64,000 nt of DNA from Paraspadella gotoi (GCA_051294375.1 CM119269.1:15938455-16002454); one strand, 5' to 3'; positions 50,985 through 63,109 are shown, counted from the stretch's first letter. The notes: a model not told the origin generated them from the sequence alone. Numbers and translations are program-made.

Positions 50985-51070
50985 CCCATTCACGCGCGCA
51001 AAGTTGAAATTTAGAATCTGAAAAAAAGGGCGGAATCTGACATCTGCCATTCGGAGCCTCGGACGAAAAC
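48996..51070 (+). repeat. Inverted duplication D3, left copy
   Basis: Recurs in reverse orientation at 56186-58589 (whole) and 53471-54570 (right part). Landmarks: GGGTCGACGGATACATATCG at the left, CTTTCAAAGACAAAATGAGA, CAGCTACTTTTATAATGGC, a GTTACGGTGTGACGACCTTT block, C22 at 50421-50442, TAAGAATAAACGATGGATTA, and GGAGCCTCGGACGAAAAC at the right end. Confidence 0.9.
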
Positions 51071-51076
51071 GAGATA

Positions 51077-51345
51077 TGTCATTCCCAAATCCTCCGCCCC
51101 GCGGGGGCGGGCTCAGGGGCCGGGCCCCAGGGGCAGACTATTCCAGGGGGAGCACAAAATGGTCATTTGAGGGGCGCCCCCTCTGGCGATTGCCTTAGGG
51201 GGCCGCCCCAGGGGGGTTCCCCCTGGGGCGAACATTTTGGGTCTTTGGGGCGCCCCTAATGCTTAGCCCCCTGGGGCCAAAAAAAGTCTGCCACCTGGAG
51301 GTAACCCCTTGTGGGAACAAAAACTGCTCCCCAGGGGCGAGTTAA
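51077..51345. repeat. GC-rich palindrome cluster 1 (CCCCAGGGG family)
   Basis: About 270 bp packed with short palindromes and near-palindromes such as CCCCAGGGG, GGGGCCGGGCCCC and CCCCGCGGGG, separated by short A+T words. Composition is sharply unlike its neighbours. No coding frame. Confidence 0.7.
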
Positions 51346-53214
51346 AAGAGAAGAGCCAAAGTTTAGCATGAGAAAATTATTACTTTTTATTGAGAATATT
51401 TCTCCTGTCTGTTTACTCTCTCTTTCTCTCTCCCTTTTTCTTTTTCTCTCTCTCTTTTTCTCCTCTCTCTTTTTTTTTCATTCACTCTTTTCTTTTTTTC
51501 TCCTCTCTCTATTTTCTCTCTCTATAGATCTTTTTTTCTCTCTCTACTTTCAAGACTTTTTTATGTTACTGAATTAATATTACATATTTTTTCAAATTAT
51601 TTGTTAACTCATTTATTCCATTATTTTATCTAAAATTATATATTTGTATTTTTAAACCAATTTTTTATTCAGTTAAAAGTATTAGAAACAAGTTTTAGCA
51701 AACAATATGTAGGACGTAGCCACACAAATTTAGTGGTAAAAGCTAATCAGTCATTTGTCTTCTTTTTTTGTCTTTTTTATCTTTCTTTTTTTAATTTTTT
51801 TTTTTCTTTCTTTTTTGTTGGATGAATACTGATAGACTGTAGAGAGGACATAATTTTAAAAAAAAAATTCATTAATTTGATGTTTTAAAAAGAATTATAA
51901 ATAAATCACAAACACCAAATTAAATTGGGCAGTGACTGACAGACTACTTAGTGAATTATGGAGTCCCCCAAAAACAATAAAAACTATTCATCACATTAAA
52001 CGAGTTCTTAACATCGTAAAATAAATTTTATTTTATTTAAGATTTGTAATTTTAATAATCGTCAGTTGTAGATTGCTTAAGATTGAACTCACGTTGTTAA
52101 GTAAAGGCTGACGATTTGACAGAGAGAGATGAGCAAAAACTTGTATTCTAGCTCAATCACATACTTTTCTACCCACACACAAAATTTTATTCCAGATCCA
52201 TCTATTTAATCTACGAATAATTGGAGTTTAATGCTAATATCTGGATGGCTTAAAAACTGGATATAATTAATTAATCAATTAATATTTTTTAATAATTATT
52301 TTTGATAAGTGAATTAAAAAATTAAACCATCCTACTCTTTATTTCTAATATAAAATTATTAAGATAAAATTTTGTGTGGGTAGAGAAATTAAGTGCAGTT
52401 TTTAATGAAAAACAAGGTTACTTTACTTGACATTATTAAAAATTTTTGCACTCTATTTCTCTCTTCTTTTTTTATTTCTATCGGATTTAAAATTCTTAAT
52501 TAGCTAATTGTTTAGTTGATTGTTGACCAAATTATTAATTTTGACAAATTATCAGTGTCAAATTATCTAAGGTGACCAATTTATTGCAAGATTGACCAAA
52601 TTATGACTGTTGACTAAAAATTAAGCAAATTTAACCAATTTTCCCAGTTGACCAATTTTATGCCAATGACAAAATCTATGAAATTGACCAAAAATTATGC
52701 AGTTCACCAAATTATGCGAGTTGATTTAATTATGCAAAATTGATTAAATTATGAAAGTTTACCAAATATGAAAGTTTACCAAATTCATTAAATGGTTTTA
52801 CCAAATTTTAAAGTTTACCAAATTATAAAGTTTAGCCAATTATGAAGGTTACCAAATTAAGAAGATTAACTAAAATATTATAAAAAATACCAATTATTGA
52901 AGGTTTACCAATTATAAAAGTTTACCAAATTTTAAAAGTTGATTAAATTATTATCAAGTTGACCAATTTATGTTCAGTTGACCAAATTATGTCCAATGGA
53001 CTTAAATTATGCAAGGTTGAACCAAATTATGCAAGTTGGTATTTTGGTGCAGCTATTGGTTCATTGATTGATTAATTGAAGTGAAAATTTTTTTTTTTTT
53101 ATATTTTATTGTAATTGAAATGATGAAAATAGGGGGAAAATAGATAAAGAAAGAGCGAGAGAGGGAGAGAGAAAGAGAGAGTAGGGGAGAGATAGATAGG
53201 AGGGAGAGAGAGCT
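51346..53214. other. A+T-rich centre with a diverged tandem repeat
   Basis: Non-coding. At about 52500-53045 a 17-22-bp unit of the type TTGACCAAATTATGCAAG recurs about 25 times with heavy divergence. The rest is unremarkable. Confidence 0.6.
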
Positions 53215-53445
53215 GTTCCAGGGGGCAGGAAAAATCCATCCCCTGGGGGTGCCCCAGGGAGGCAGGTGCTTTTTTCTAGCCCCTGGGGGATTCTCCCTGG
53301 GTGGGCCCCTTGGGGCCTCCAAAAAAGAGGGCCTCAGGGGCGCCCTAGGCGGTAAGGATTTTGCCTGCCCCTCGGGGCCGCCCCGCGGAGCCACCCCGCG
53401 GGGCCGCCCCCCAGCACCGCCCCGGGGGAAGCGGATTCTGAAGGA
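53215..53445. repeat. GC-rich palindrome cluster 2 (CCCCAGGGG family)
   Basis: Same word family as 51077-51345 (CCCTGGGGG, CCCCAGGGAGG, GGGCCCCTTGGGGCC, GCCCCGCGGGGC), now left of the inverted copy of D3. It ends at a 25-N gap. Confidence 0.7.
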
Positions 53446-53470
53446 NNNNNNNNNNNNNNNNNNNNNNNNN
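53446..53470. other. Assembly gap (25 N)
   Basis: Gap between the GC cluster and an inverted D3 part. Confidence 0.95.
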
Positions 53471-54538
53471 TGAGATACGCGATACAGAACGGAATCGCGT
53501 AACTAATCCAATCGTTAATTCTTAATATCCTTTGAGCGACGGATCACGGAAAATCGCGACTCTAAGGTCGCAACCTGACTCGACATGGAATTCCGTCCAC
53601 GTCACCGATGTCACGAAGAGGAGAAGAGGAGGAGGAAGAGGAGNNNNNNNNNNNNNNNNNNNNNNNNNNNNNNNNNNNNNNNNNNNNNNNNNNNNNNNNN
53701 NNNNNNNNNNNNNNNNNNNNNNNNNNNNNNNNNNNNNNNNNNNNNNNNNNNNNNNNNNNNNNNNNNNNNNNNNNNNNNNNNNNNNNNNNNNNNNNNNNNN
53801 NNNNNNNNNNNNNNNNNNNNNNNNNNNNTTTCCGGCGGTGGGGGAATTATTATTTAAATAACCCCGAACGCCGAAATGAAAAAAAAAATAAATGGGAGAA
53901 AGAGTCGCGCNNNNNNNNNNNNNNNNNNNNNNNNNNNNNNNNNNNNNNNNNNNNNNNNNNNNNNNNNNNNNNNNNNNNNNNNNNNNNNNNNNNNNNNNNN
54001 NNNNNNNNNNNNNNNNNNNNNNNNNNNNNNNNNNNNNNNNNNNNNNNNNNNNNNNNNNNNNNNNNNNNNNNNNNNNNNNNNNNNNNNNNNNNNNNNNNNN
54101 NNNNNNNNNNNNNNNNNNNNNNNNNGGGGTTTGTGGGAAAAAAGGTTGAAAATTAAACGAGGAGGTTTCAAGTTTTAAAGAGGTTTTAAGAGGTTTAAAG
54201 TGATACTGATGATGATGATTATGAAGTTGATGATGATAACTGGTATTATAATTATTATTTAGGAAATTCTGTCTTTGGAATTGTAAATTTAAAGGTCGTC
54301 ACACCGTAACAAGAGCATTTTAAATTTAATGTTATTTTTGAGATGTTTTATGTCTTAACTAAAAATTTAAATAAGACTGATAAATAAATAATAAATTTAA
54401 AAGTCTGAAAAAAAGAGTTCGTTATTTTTAACTATTTATTTTTTTTTTAAATTTGAAGCAATTAAACATGCAGCCATTTAGAAAAGTAGCTGACAGAAAT
54501 TTTTTTTGCATAGTAATAAATTATTTTCCACTTTCTTA

Positions 54539-54570
<32 letters not shown>
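53471..54570 (-). repeat. Inverted duplication D3, partial second inverted copy with two gaps
   Basis: Reverse complement of about 49780-50800, interrupted by N at 53644-53828 and 53911-54125. The sequence GACCTTTAAATTTACAATTC and the TCATCATC run are shared in reverse. Confidence 0.85.
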
Positions 54571-54574
<4 letters not shown>

Positions 54575-54599
54575 NNNNNNNNNNNNNNNNNNNNNNNNN
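54575..54599. other. Assembly gap (25 N) after (CT)n
   Basis: Twenty-five N joining the inverted D3 part to the D2 right copy. Confidence 0.95.
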
Positions 54600-54635
54600 A
54601 ATGATGATGTGAAAGAGGAAAAAGGAAAGGAAGAA

Positions 54636-55022
54636 AAAAGAGGCGAATCCCGACCGAGTCTTCTTTTTTTTTCTTACGGGTGAAGGGAAATTGGAAATGA
54701 TGACCCTGAAACGTTAGGATGTAAAAAAAAAGGGAGACTCGGAAGTGAGAGGAAATAAGATGAAGGAGAAAAAAATAATAAAGGATAAGAAACAATTCGA
54801 AAGAGAGAGTAATTGAAAAGAAGCAGAGAAAAAGAAAGAAGACACGAAGAGAAAAAAAAAAGAAAAAAGAAAAAGGGAAGAGACAAGGAAGGAGGAAAAC
54901 AAAAAAGAAATTGCAAAGGAATCAAGGACAACGAAGGGTATTACTACTGGGAAGTATTACAAAAAAATTCGATACCACGGAAACTCTCTCTTCTCCGTCT
55001 CTCTCTCTCTCTCTCTCCTCCT

Positions 55023-55060
<38 letters not shown>

Positions 55061-56185
55061 TTCTCTTTCTCGTCTTTCTCTCTCTCTCTCTGTCTCTCTC
55101 TCTCGCTCTCTTTCCTCCCAATTGTATCTCCCTGGGGCAGTAAAGTTCTTGTCATTCACTGAATCAAGTCATTCATCAGGTTTTTGGAGTGAATACATGT
55201 TTTTTTCGGCGCTCTCTCTCTCTCTCTCCTCTCTCTCTTCTCTCTCTCTCTCTCTCTCTTCTCTCTTCTCTTTCTTTCTTTTCTAATTCTCTTTTTATTC
55301 TTCGTTTTTTCTCTTTTCAAATGGCCGACAATAAAGATGATAATTAGCCCTGACCTCAAGGTTTTTCTATTTCTTCTTTCAATTTTTTGTTCTCAGTCAC
55401 TTTCACTATTTTAAATATTGTTTCACTAAGGTTGAAGAATAAGTAAGATGACATCACAGTAATGAGAGACCACCAACTTAATTTTGTAAATTCTAATCGG
55501 GAATTCTTTAAATTATATTCATTAAAGCATCTCTGTGTGTGTGCGATTTTGTCTGCAATAGCGTCGGTTTACAAGATTTTTTTTATTCAATAAATGAAAG
55601 TACAATTTCCGAGTTGGTCTTAATTTTTTGCCTCCAAGTATTGAAAGACCAATCTGCTTGTCTATATCTCTACGTCTATGTTCTATAAAACTTAAGATAA
55701 CGAACTGACAAAAATATGAATTCACACTCTTTTTCAGTTGAAATTCAACAAATCCAAGGAGGTCTTTCACAGGTCTCGTCTCTCACCGACCTCGCGTCCC
55801 TTACTCCTCATTACACTTCCCTTTTCCATTCACAGAGATTCACACTCCGCTTCTTCTTTCCTGTCACCTCTTCACCCCGTAATCTCACCGACTTCCCTTT
55901 AGTCTCACCTCAAGCCCAAAGTTTCAAACTCTTTGTCGTCCTCTCCTTCCTCCTCCGCCTCCTCCTTTCTTCCTGAATTTAAACCCTTCAAACTCTGAGG
56001 TGGGCAATTTTCTCGGCTGGCCGTCGCTTTCAACCCGAAAATTTGGGGCTGGGACCCAACAACAATCCCCTCTCCTCCATTCCCCCCTCTTCTCCCTCCT
56101 TCCTCCTCCTCCTCCTCTTCTTCGGGTTCAAATTAATTCCACTTTCGAGCTGCTACTCTCAGCTTGGGGGTTTTTCGTCCGAGGC
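54636..56185 (+). repeat. Segmental duplication D2, right copy
   Basis: Direct repeat of 46186-47574 with many one-base indels. It ends at CGTCCGAGGCTCC, after which the sequence switches to inverted D3. Confidence 0.9.
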
Positions 56186-56318
56186 TCCGAAATGGTCCAG
56201 ATGTCAGATTCTCCGGCCCATGTTTTTTCAGATTTCTAATTTCAACTTTGCGCGGCGTGATGGGGTGAGAGAGAGAGAGAGAGAGATAGAGAGGAGAAGA
56301 GAAGAGAAGAGAGAAGAG

Positions 56319-56353
<35 letters not shown>

Positions 56354-58589
56354 ACTGAGGTCGTTGAATTAAAGTTAAACGTCGGAAACTTTTTTTTGCT
56401 TATTGTTTGCCCCTTTTCGACCGAAGCCAGCTCGCTTTGAATACGCGATACAGAACGGAAATGGCGGGTAACTAATCCAATCGTTATTCTTAATATCCTT
56501 TTGAGCGGACGGCATCACGGAAATCGCGGGACTTAAGGTCCGCAACCTGACCTCGACAGGTGGAATCTTCCGTCCACGTCACCGATGTCACGAAGAGGAG
56601 GAAGGGAGGAGGGAGCTTTAGGTTTTATCCCTGAATTTTAAAAATTTTCTCTCTCTCTCTCTCTCTCTTCTCTGCTCCTCTCTCTCTCTCTCTCTCTCTC
56701 TTTCTCCTCTTCTCTCTCCTCTCATCAGAGTCGTGCACAAGATGATGGAAGTCAGAGAGACCTGACCGTCTGAAGCGGCACCGCGCTGTCACAGGGACAG
56801 ATTTTTTTATGACGCCATCGAGGCAAGAGTTTAAATAGTAAGAAAATATTTTCCGGCGGTGGGGAATGATTATTTTACAATTAACCCCGACGCACCGAGA
56901 AATTGAAAAACAAAAAGAATATAAATGGGAGAAAGAGTCGCGCTTGGCGAAGAGGGAGGAAAAAAGGAAAGGTTGAGGGGAAAGAGAAAAAAAAATATTG
57001 AAATCGAGGCTTTTTAAGTTCGACGTCTTGAGGCGCCATTTTACTTTTTTACTTTTTTCTGTGGGGAGAGGGGTGGAAGAATTGGGATCGAGAGGGGCGG
57101 GGTTTGTGGGAATAAAAGGTTGAAAATTTAAACGAGGAGCGTTTCAGTTATTAAAGAGAGTTTAAAGTCGTACATGATGATGATGCATATTTGAAGTTGA
57201 GTGATTGATAACTTGTATTAAAATTATTGATTTAGAAAATAGTGCTGTCTTTGGACTTGTAAATTAAAGGTCGGTTCACACACCGTAACAAGAGCATTTT
57301 TTAAATTTATGTTATTTTTGAGTGTTTTTATGTCTTAACTAAGAAGGAAGTGCTCAAATCAAGGGACTGAATAAATTAAAAATAAATTTAAAAGATCTGA
57401 GAAAAAAAAAAAGAGTTCGTTATTTTTAACTATTTATTTTTTTTTTAAATTTTGAAGAAAGTAAACATGCAGCCATTTAGAAAAGTAGCTGACAGAAATT
57501 TTTTTGCATAGTGAATAAAATATATATTTTCCACTTTTCTTAGGCTCTCTCTAGCATCTCTCTCTACTCATTTCTCTCTTTCTCTCCTCTCTCGTCTCGT
57601 CTCTCTCTCCTGCTCCTCTCTCTCCTTACGGATCTGCGAAACGACTCTTTCCTCCCCTTGTCAGTGCCGTGTTCGTCTGATCTTTTTCTTAAAGGCTTCT
57701 CTCATTATTCAATTGATCAACGTAGGAGATTGAACTTTTTCATTGTTCGGCCTCATAGACTTTCAGGAGATATGGCCTCGCCCTTAATCACTCATTCAAA
57801 CAAAAGAGCACCCTATGAGTGTCTAGATATAGTGGAATAAAAGGCCTGGCATATTCTATTAAAGTCAGAGGGGAAGCGAAGAGGAGAGAGGTAAGGTCTA
57901 TCTTTGACTTTCGTTAACGTATATAAGGAAGATAGAAATGACAACGTTTCAAAGTTCGTTTTGTACATTGCGTGTGGGATAAGCGTTGGAAAAAACAAAA
58001 CCGGAAACGCCACTTGGTGTAAGTCAGCGGACTTTGTATCCAAAAAGGAACATTTTAGTGCGAGATGATAGAAAAAGAGAAAGAGAGAGATTTGACGGTA
58101 GGATAAGAGAGAAGAGAGAGAGAGAGAGAGAGAACTATGAAGTAGTATTATTAGGGTGAGCTCACAATTTACGTTGGAATTCAATTAAAGGCATCCAAAG
58201 TCTGCATTAATCGCGCAAAGATATATTTTTTAATGACAAATTTTTACAACTCAGATATTCACATGAATTTAAAACGACTAAATACAAAAAATGTAGAAGA
58301 GAATCATAATATTTTTTAGGTAAAGCATCTCATTTTGTCTTTGAAAGTGCAGTACTTTTAAACTTGATAATAATTTACTGATTCAAATGGTTAACTAAGT
58401 TTTTGTTTTCGTCGTCGTCGTTATCGTCGTCGTAGGCGACACTCTTCAAGACCCTCGATCTGTCGTCATGATTTCCGGCGCCGAGATTCTCGACTTGGCG
58501 AATCACAATGGATGATCGCCGGATTTTTAAGCCGGATTTTTTGCCCGGAAAGTAGGCGAGAGTGAAATCGATATGTATCCGTCGACCCG
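56186..58589 (-). repeat. Inverted duplication D3, full inverted copy
   Basis: 56186-57548 is the reverse complement of 51070 to about 49780. 58135-58589 is the reverse complement of about 49450 to 48996. Between them lies about 590 bp against about 330 bp in the left copy, with an extra unique piece near 57650-58060 holding a 60-codon open frame that ends in GGAATAAAAG. Ends at a 10-N gap (58590-58599). Confidence 0.85.
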
Positions 58590-58599
58590 NNNNNNNNNN

Positions 58600-58991
<392 letters not shown>

Positions 58992-59164
58992 TAAGTTCGT
59001 ATCTAAGTTGCAAAAAGACAAAGTTTCCTAGTTTCCAATTCCCTCTGCCTATAACGGCGAGGCAGCGGGGTGTAGAGAGAGAGAGCGTGAGGAGAGAGAC
59101 GGGAGAGAGAGAGAGAGATCACGATCGCCATTTCACTTTCTCCTCTCGTGACGTAACTAGGTTC

Positions 59165-59270
59165 GACTCCTCATTGGTCAAAATTTCTCATCCTTTCCTT
59201 CCGATTGGTTGTCGCAAAGGAGAAAAAGGAAAGAGAAAGAGAGAAAGAGGAAATTGTCTGATTGGTCGCT
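59165..59270. promoter_or_regulatory. Cluster of three ATTGG (reverse CCAAT) boxes
   Basis: ATTGG at 59173, 59204 and 59261. Downstream on plus is a strong donor-like GTAAGT at about 59660 (AGAAGTT|GTAAGT), so a 5' exon is conceivable, but no downstream exon was recognised. Confidence 0.3.
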
Positions 59271-60639
59271 CGGCGGGAAGTCTCCTTTTCCTTCCCCCCC
59301 CCCTAGCGGTCCATGGGCGAGCCCCGTTGCTACAAGACATGAGCTCGATTTCGTTCCCCAAAGTGAAAACGTGAGATGTGTGAGTTGGCGAAGAGGGGAA
59401 GTGAATGAGGGGAGGGTGGGTCGAATGAGTGAGGTTAAAGGGGGGGGCGGAGGTTGAGCCTGGGAGATGTGATAAAAAGAGAGACTTTGTTTAGAAGTTG
59501 GGTATGGATTAACTGATTCACAAATTACAGCGTAGTATGTTTGTTGACAGCAAAGACAAGAGACCTGCGTAAGTTTGTTGTGAGAAAAATAAGACAGTAA
59601 TATAAAGACGAAGAGGTCCGTTGAACTCTGCTTCACTAATGGAACGGGTTCCAGAAGTTGTAAGTGGATGCGGCGCGGCGTCTTCGCGGAAAATGTCGAG
59701 AAGTTCGAAGGTGAGGCTGTAGAACTTGTGATCGGCGAGTCGCGTTGAGGTTGAGTGACACCTGGTCCGAATAGAGGGGCATTCGGGTGTCTGGGAGACA
59801 AAGTCACGATCGGTTCGGTCAAAATAATGTGAAATACTTAATTATTAACTGGCTGCTTAGGAACAAAACTAAACGATGTGATGTCTTAGTTTTTAATAAA
59901 AATATAAAAAAAACAAAAAAAACAAACAAATGTAAAACATAAAAACATAACAAAATGCAATCGAACATATATATTCGCATCGAAGGTAAATAAATACTTA
60001 AATGAAATAATAATACAAAGATTTTAAATAGTTTTCAAAAATTAAAAATATTTCATTTCGTTCGCGCTCCTTCAGACAACAACCAACTCGAAAGATACCG
60101 ACGCTTGAAAAAAAAAANNNNNNNNNNNNNNNNNNNNNNNNNAGGAATTCCTCTTCCCTTCGAATAATCCCTTGAAAAACTGAAGCCCTACTCCTCTCTT
60201 CCTCTACCTCCTCTCCTCCTCTCACTCCTCCTTCCCTGACTTAGAGAGAGAACGGGGTAGTCACCGTGCGTCTCCTCCGTTTTTTTTTTCCTCTCCACGA
60301 CGAGAGAGCAAACGAAGCGCATATTGGATCTGGACCCGCGAGAGGCGCGGGAGACCCCGACGGGGGGGACGGGGGGGGGAAAAGGTGGAGAGGGGGTTGA
60401 GAGGGTTGGAGAAGAAGATGAGGAAAGTTCGACAAGTTGATGCCCGACTTGGAGAGTGGCGAGTGGATGAGGTAAGCGGAAGATTCCTTTGCGTTAAAAA
60501 CGGCATGTTGAGTTTCGATTGGCAAAATAGTTTTAACGGCGCGGCGAGAAGTGGGCGGGCGAATTTTTAGATTAGGGTAAAAAGAGGGGGAGAGGGATAG
60601 AGAGAAGGAGCTCCTTGGGTGGGAGGGATTCCGTGGGCG
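59271..60639. other. Intergenic with a 25-N gap at 60118-60142
   Basis: Mixed composition. A long minus-strand frame at 59178-59822 is Ser/Pro-rich without any family motif and overlaps the CCAAT cluster, so it is not called. Confidence 0.35.
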
Positions 60640-61203
60640 GTTTGAGGAAGGGAGAGGGAGGATGAGGAGCCGTTTGCTGGAGGAATAGAGGACAAGAAAG
60701 AAGAAAAGCATAACAAGAGAAAGGAAGAAAAGGATAAGGAGATAAAATTACGGAAAGAATTCTAATTTTCTGACATTAAAAAAGCAAACAGGTGATTAAA
60801 GCGTCGATTGAATCCAGATGGGATTACTTTCTGTTCTAACTAAATTTTAACTTAATTAAGCTTTAGTGGATATGAAATTATTCCGTTTCGACCTCTCTGG
60901 AAAGACATTCGCGCTCATGATATTCAGTTTCTAAATTGTTTTCGATCGAGGACTAAAATCCTGTGTTGCTACTTTCCACTTGGCAATGCGTAAAGGTTTC
61001 TGAAGTATTGAGTTGCGCCGCGAGTACTCGCGGAGCAACTCTGACAGTCACACTTTCGGTCAGTTCTGTCGCGTCGTCGGTCTGTTTCCACTTACGTTTA
61101 AAAATGCATATAATTTAGCCTATTAGTTGGTTTGCTCATTTTGTTAAGACAGAAAAACCATCAAATTCTACACGTGACTGTTTAGTGCGGCCTTCAGGAA
61201 TAA
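60640..61203 (+). repeat. Direct duplication D4, left copy
   Basis: Matches 61206-61745: GGACAAGAAAGAAGAAAAGC, GTGATTAAAGCGTCGAT, TTTTCGATCGAG, the CCGCGAGTACTCGCGG palindrome and GTGCGGCCTTCAGGAATAAA. Copies differ mainly by single-base indels. Confidence 0.9.
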
Positions 61204-61207
61204 AAAA
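61012..61207 (+). mobile_element. MITE-like element, copy 3 (3' end replaced by the D4 duplication)
   Basis: Starts with GTTGCGCCGC and the CCGCGAGTACTCGCGG palindrome, then a GTCGGTCTGT-rich segment. It is interrupted where the D4 copy restarts. Confidence 0.65.
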
Positions 61208-61745
61208 TGGGGGTTTGAGGAAGGGAGAGGGAGATGAGGAGCGTTTGGCTGGAGGGAATAGAGGACAAGAAAGAAGAAAAGCATAACAAGGAAAGGAGAA
61301 GAGGATAAGGAATAAAATTAGGAAAGAATTCTATTTTCTGACATAAAAAAAAGCAGGTGATTAAAGCGTCGATGAATCCGATGGGATTCTTTCTTTCTAA
61401 CTAAATTTTAACTTTAATTAACTTTAGTAGGATATGAAATTATCCGTCTCGACCTCTCTGGAAAACATTCGCGATAAATGATGATCAGTTCTAAATTTTT
61501 TTCGATCGAGACTAATCTGTGTTGTACTTTCACTTGGGCATCGTAAAGGTTTGAAGTATTGAGTTGCGCCGCGAGTACTCGCGGAGCAACTCTGTAAGTC
61601 ACTTTTCGGTCAGTCTGTCGGTCCGTCGGTCTGTCTCACTTACGTTAAAAATGCATATAATTTGCCTATAGTTGGTTGCTCATTTGTTAAGACAGAAAAA
61701 ACCTCAAATCTAAGTGACTGCTAGTGCGGCCTTCAGGAATAAAAA
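61206..61745 (+). repeat. Direct duplication D4, right copy
   Basis: Second copy of 60640-61203 placed immediately after it, shorter by about 25 bp spread over many one-base losses. Confidence 0.9.
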
Positions 61746-61870
61746 ACGGAATTCCGATGCTAAGAAAGTTATTGTAATCATGTAGTCATGTCAGGTCGCG
61801 TTATAGCATGTCATATCACTTCTAGTCATGTCACGAGAAATACACGCGATAAGGTAGTCACTGCGGCGCA
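61563..61870 (+). mobile_element. MITE-like element, copy 4, complete
   Basis: 308 bp from GTTGCGCCGC (61563) to GCGGCGCA (61863-61870), imperfect terminal inverted repeats. Internal parts: the palindrome, GTCAGTCTGTCGGTCCGTCG, then CATGTCA-rich words at 61780-61835. Non-coding, so any movement would depend on a transposase encoded elsewhere. Confidence 0.65.
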
Positions 61871-61876
61871 TTAATT

Positions 61877-61892
61877 TATTAATTTATATATT

Positions 61893-61951
<59 letters not shown>

Positions 61952-61962
61952 TTTTTTATTCA
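61877..61962 (+). repeat. (TTTA)n tetranucleotide repeat
   Basis: About 20 TTTA units directly next to the end of the MITE-like element. Confidence 0.9.
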
Positions 61963-62092
61963 ATTTATTTTTTATTCAATTTATTTCTTTATTATAATAT
62001 TAATATTCATTCGTTCATTACAATCAGGATTACCAAAATCAAAATCCTATTCATCCATTTCTTTTCGCCTGCATGGTGAATACAGGAGAGCC

Positions 62093-62129
<37 letters not shown>

Positions 62130-62373
62130 NNNNNNNNNNNNNNNNNNNNNNNNNNNNNNNNNNNNNNNNNNNNNNNNNNNNNNNNNNNNNNNNNNNNNNN
62201 NNNNNNNNNNNNNNNNNNNNNNNNNNNNNNNNNNNNNNNNNNNNNNNNNNNNNNNNNNNNNNNNNNNNNNNNNNNNNNNNNNNNNNNNNNNNNNNNNNNN
62301 NNNNNNNNNNNNNNNNNNNNNNNNNNNNNNNNNNNNNNNNNNNNNNNNNNNNNNNNNNNNNNNNNNNNNNNNN
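62130..62373. other. Assembly gap (244 N) after (GA)n
   Basis: Left flank is (GA)n at 62096-62129. Confidence 0.95.
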
Positions 62374-62463
62374 AGAATGGTTATATGGTTATATTTATAA
62401 GTATCAGTAAAATTTGATTTAAAATTCTCGATCAATCTCTATTTTTGACCCAAAAAAAAATCA

Positions 62464-63109
62464 NNNNNNNNNNNNNNNNNNNNNNNNNNNNNNNNNNNNN
62501 NNNNNNNNNNNNNNNNNNNNNNNNNNNNNNNNNNNNNNNNNNNNNNNNNNNNNNNNNNNNNNNNNNNNNNNNNNNNNNNNNNNNNNNNNNNNNNNNNNNN
62601 NNNNNNNNNNNNNNNNNNNNNNNNNNNNNNNNNNNNNNNNNNNNNNNNNNNNNNNNNNNNNNNNNNNNNNNNNNNNNNNNNNNNNNNNNNNNNNNNNNNN
62701 NNNNNNNNNNNNNNNNNNNNNNNNNNNNNNNNNNNNNNNNNNNNNNNNNNNNNNNNNNNNNNNNNNNNNNNNNNNNNNNNNNNNNNNNNNNNNNNNNNNN
62801 NNNNNNNNNNNNNNNNNNNNNNNNNNNNNNNNNNNNNNNNNNNNNNNNNNNNNNNNNNNNNNNNNNNNNNNNNNNNNNNNNNNNNNNNNNNNNNNNNNNN
62901 NNNNNNNNNNNNNNNNNNNNNNNNNNNNNNNNNNNNNNNNNNNNNNNNNNNNNNNNNNNNNNNNNNNNNNNNNNNNNNNNNNNNNNNNNNNNNNNNNNNN
63001 NNNNNNNNNNNNNNNNNNNNNNNNNNNNNNNNNNNNNNNNNNNNNNNNNNNNNNNNNNNNNNNNNNNNNNNNNNNNNNNNNNNNNNNNNNNNNNNNNNNN
63101 NNNNNNNNN
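62464..63109. other. Assembly gap (646 N)
   Basis: Largest gap in the window. Flanks are A+T-rich. Confidence 0.95.

Noticed and set aside
59178-59822. 214-codon minus-strand Ser/Pro-rich ORF
   Set aside because: No family motif, overlaps a CCAAT cluster and GA tracts; the length could arise by chance in biased sequence.
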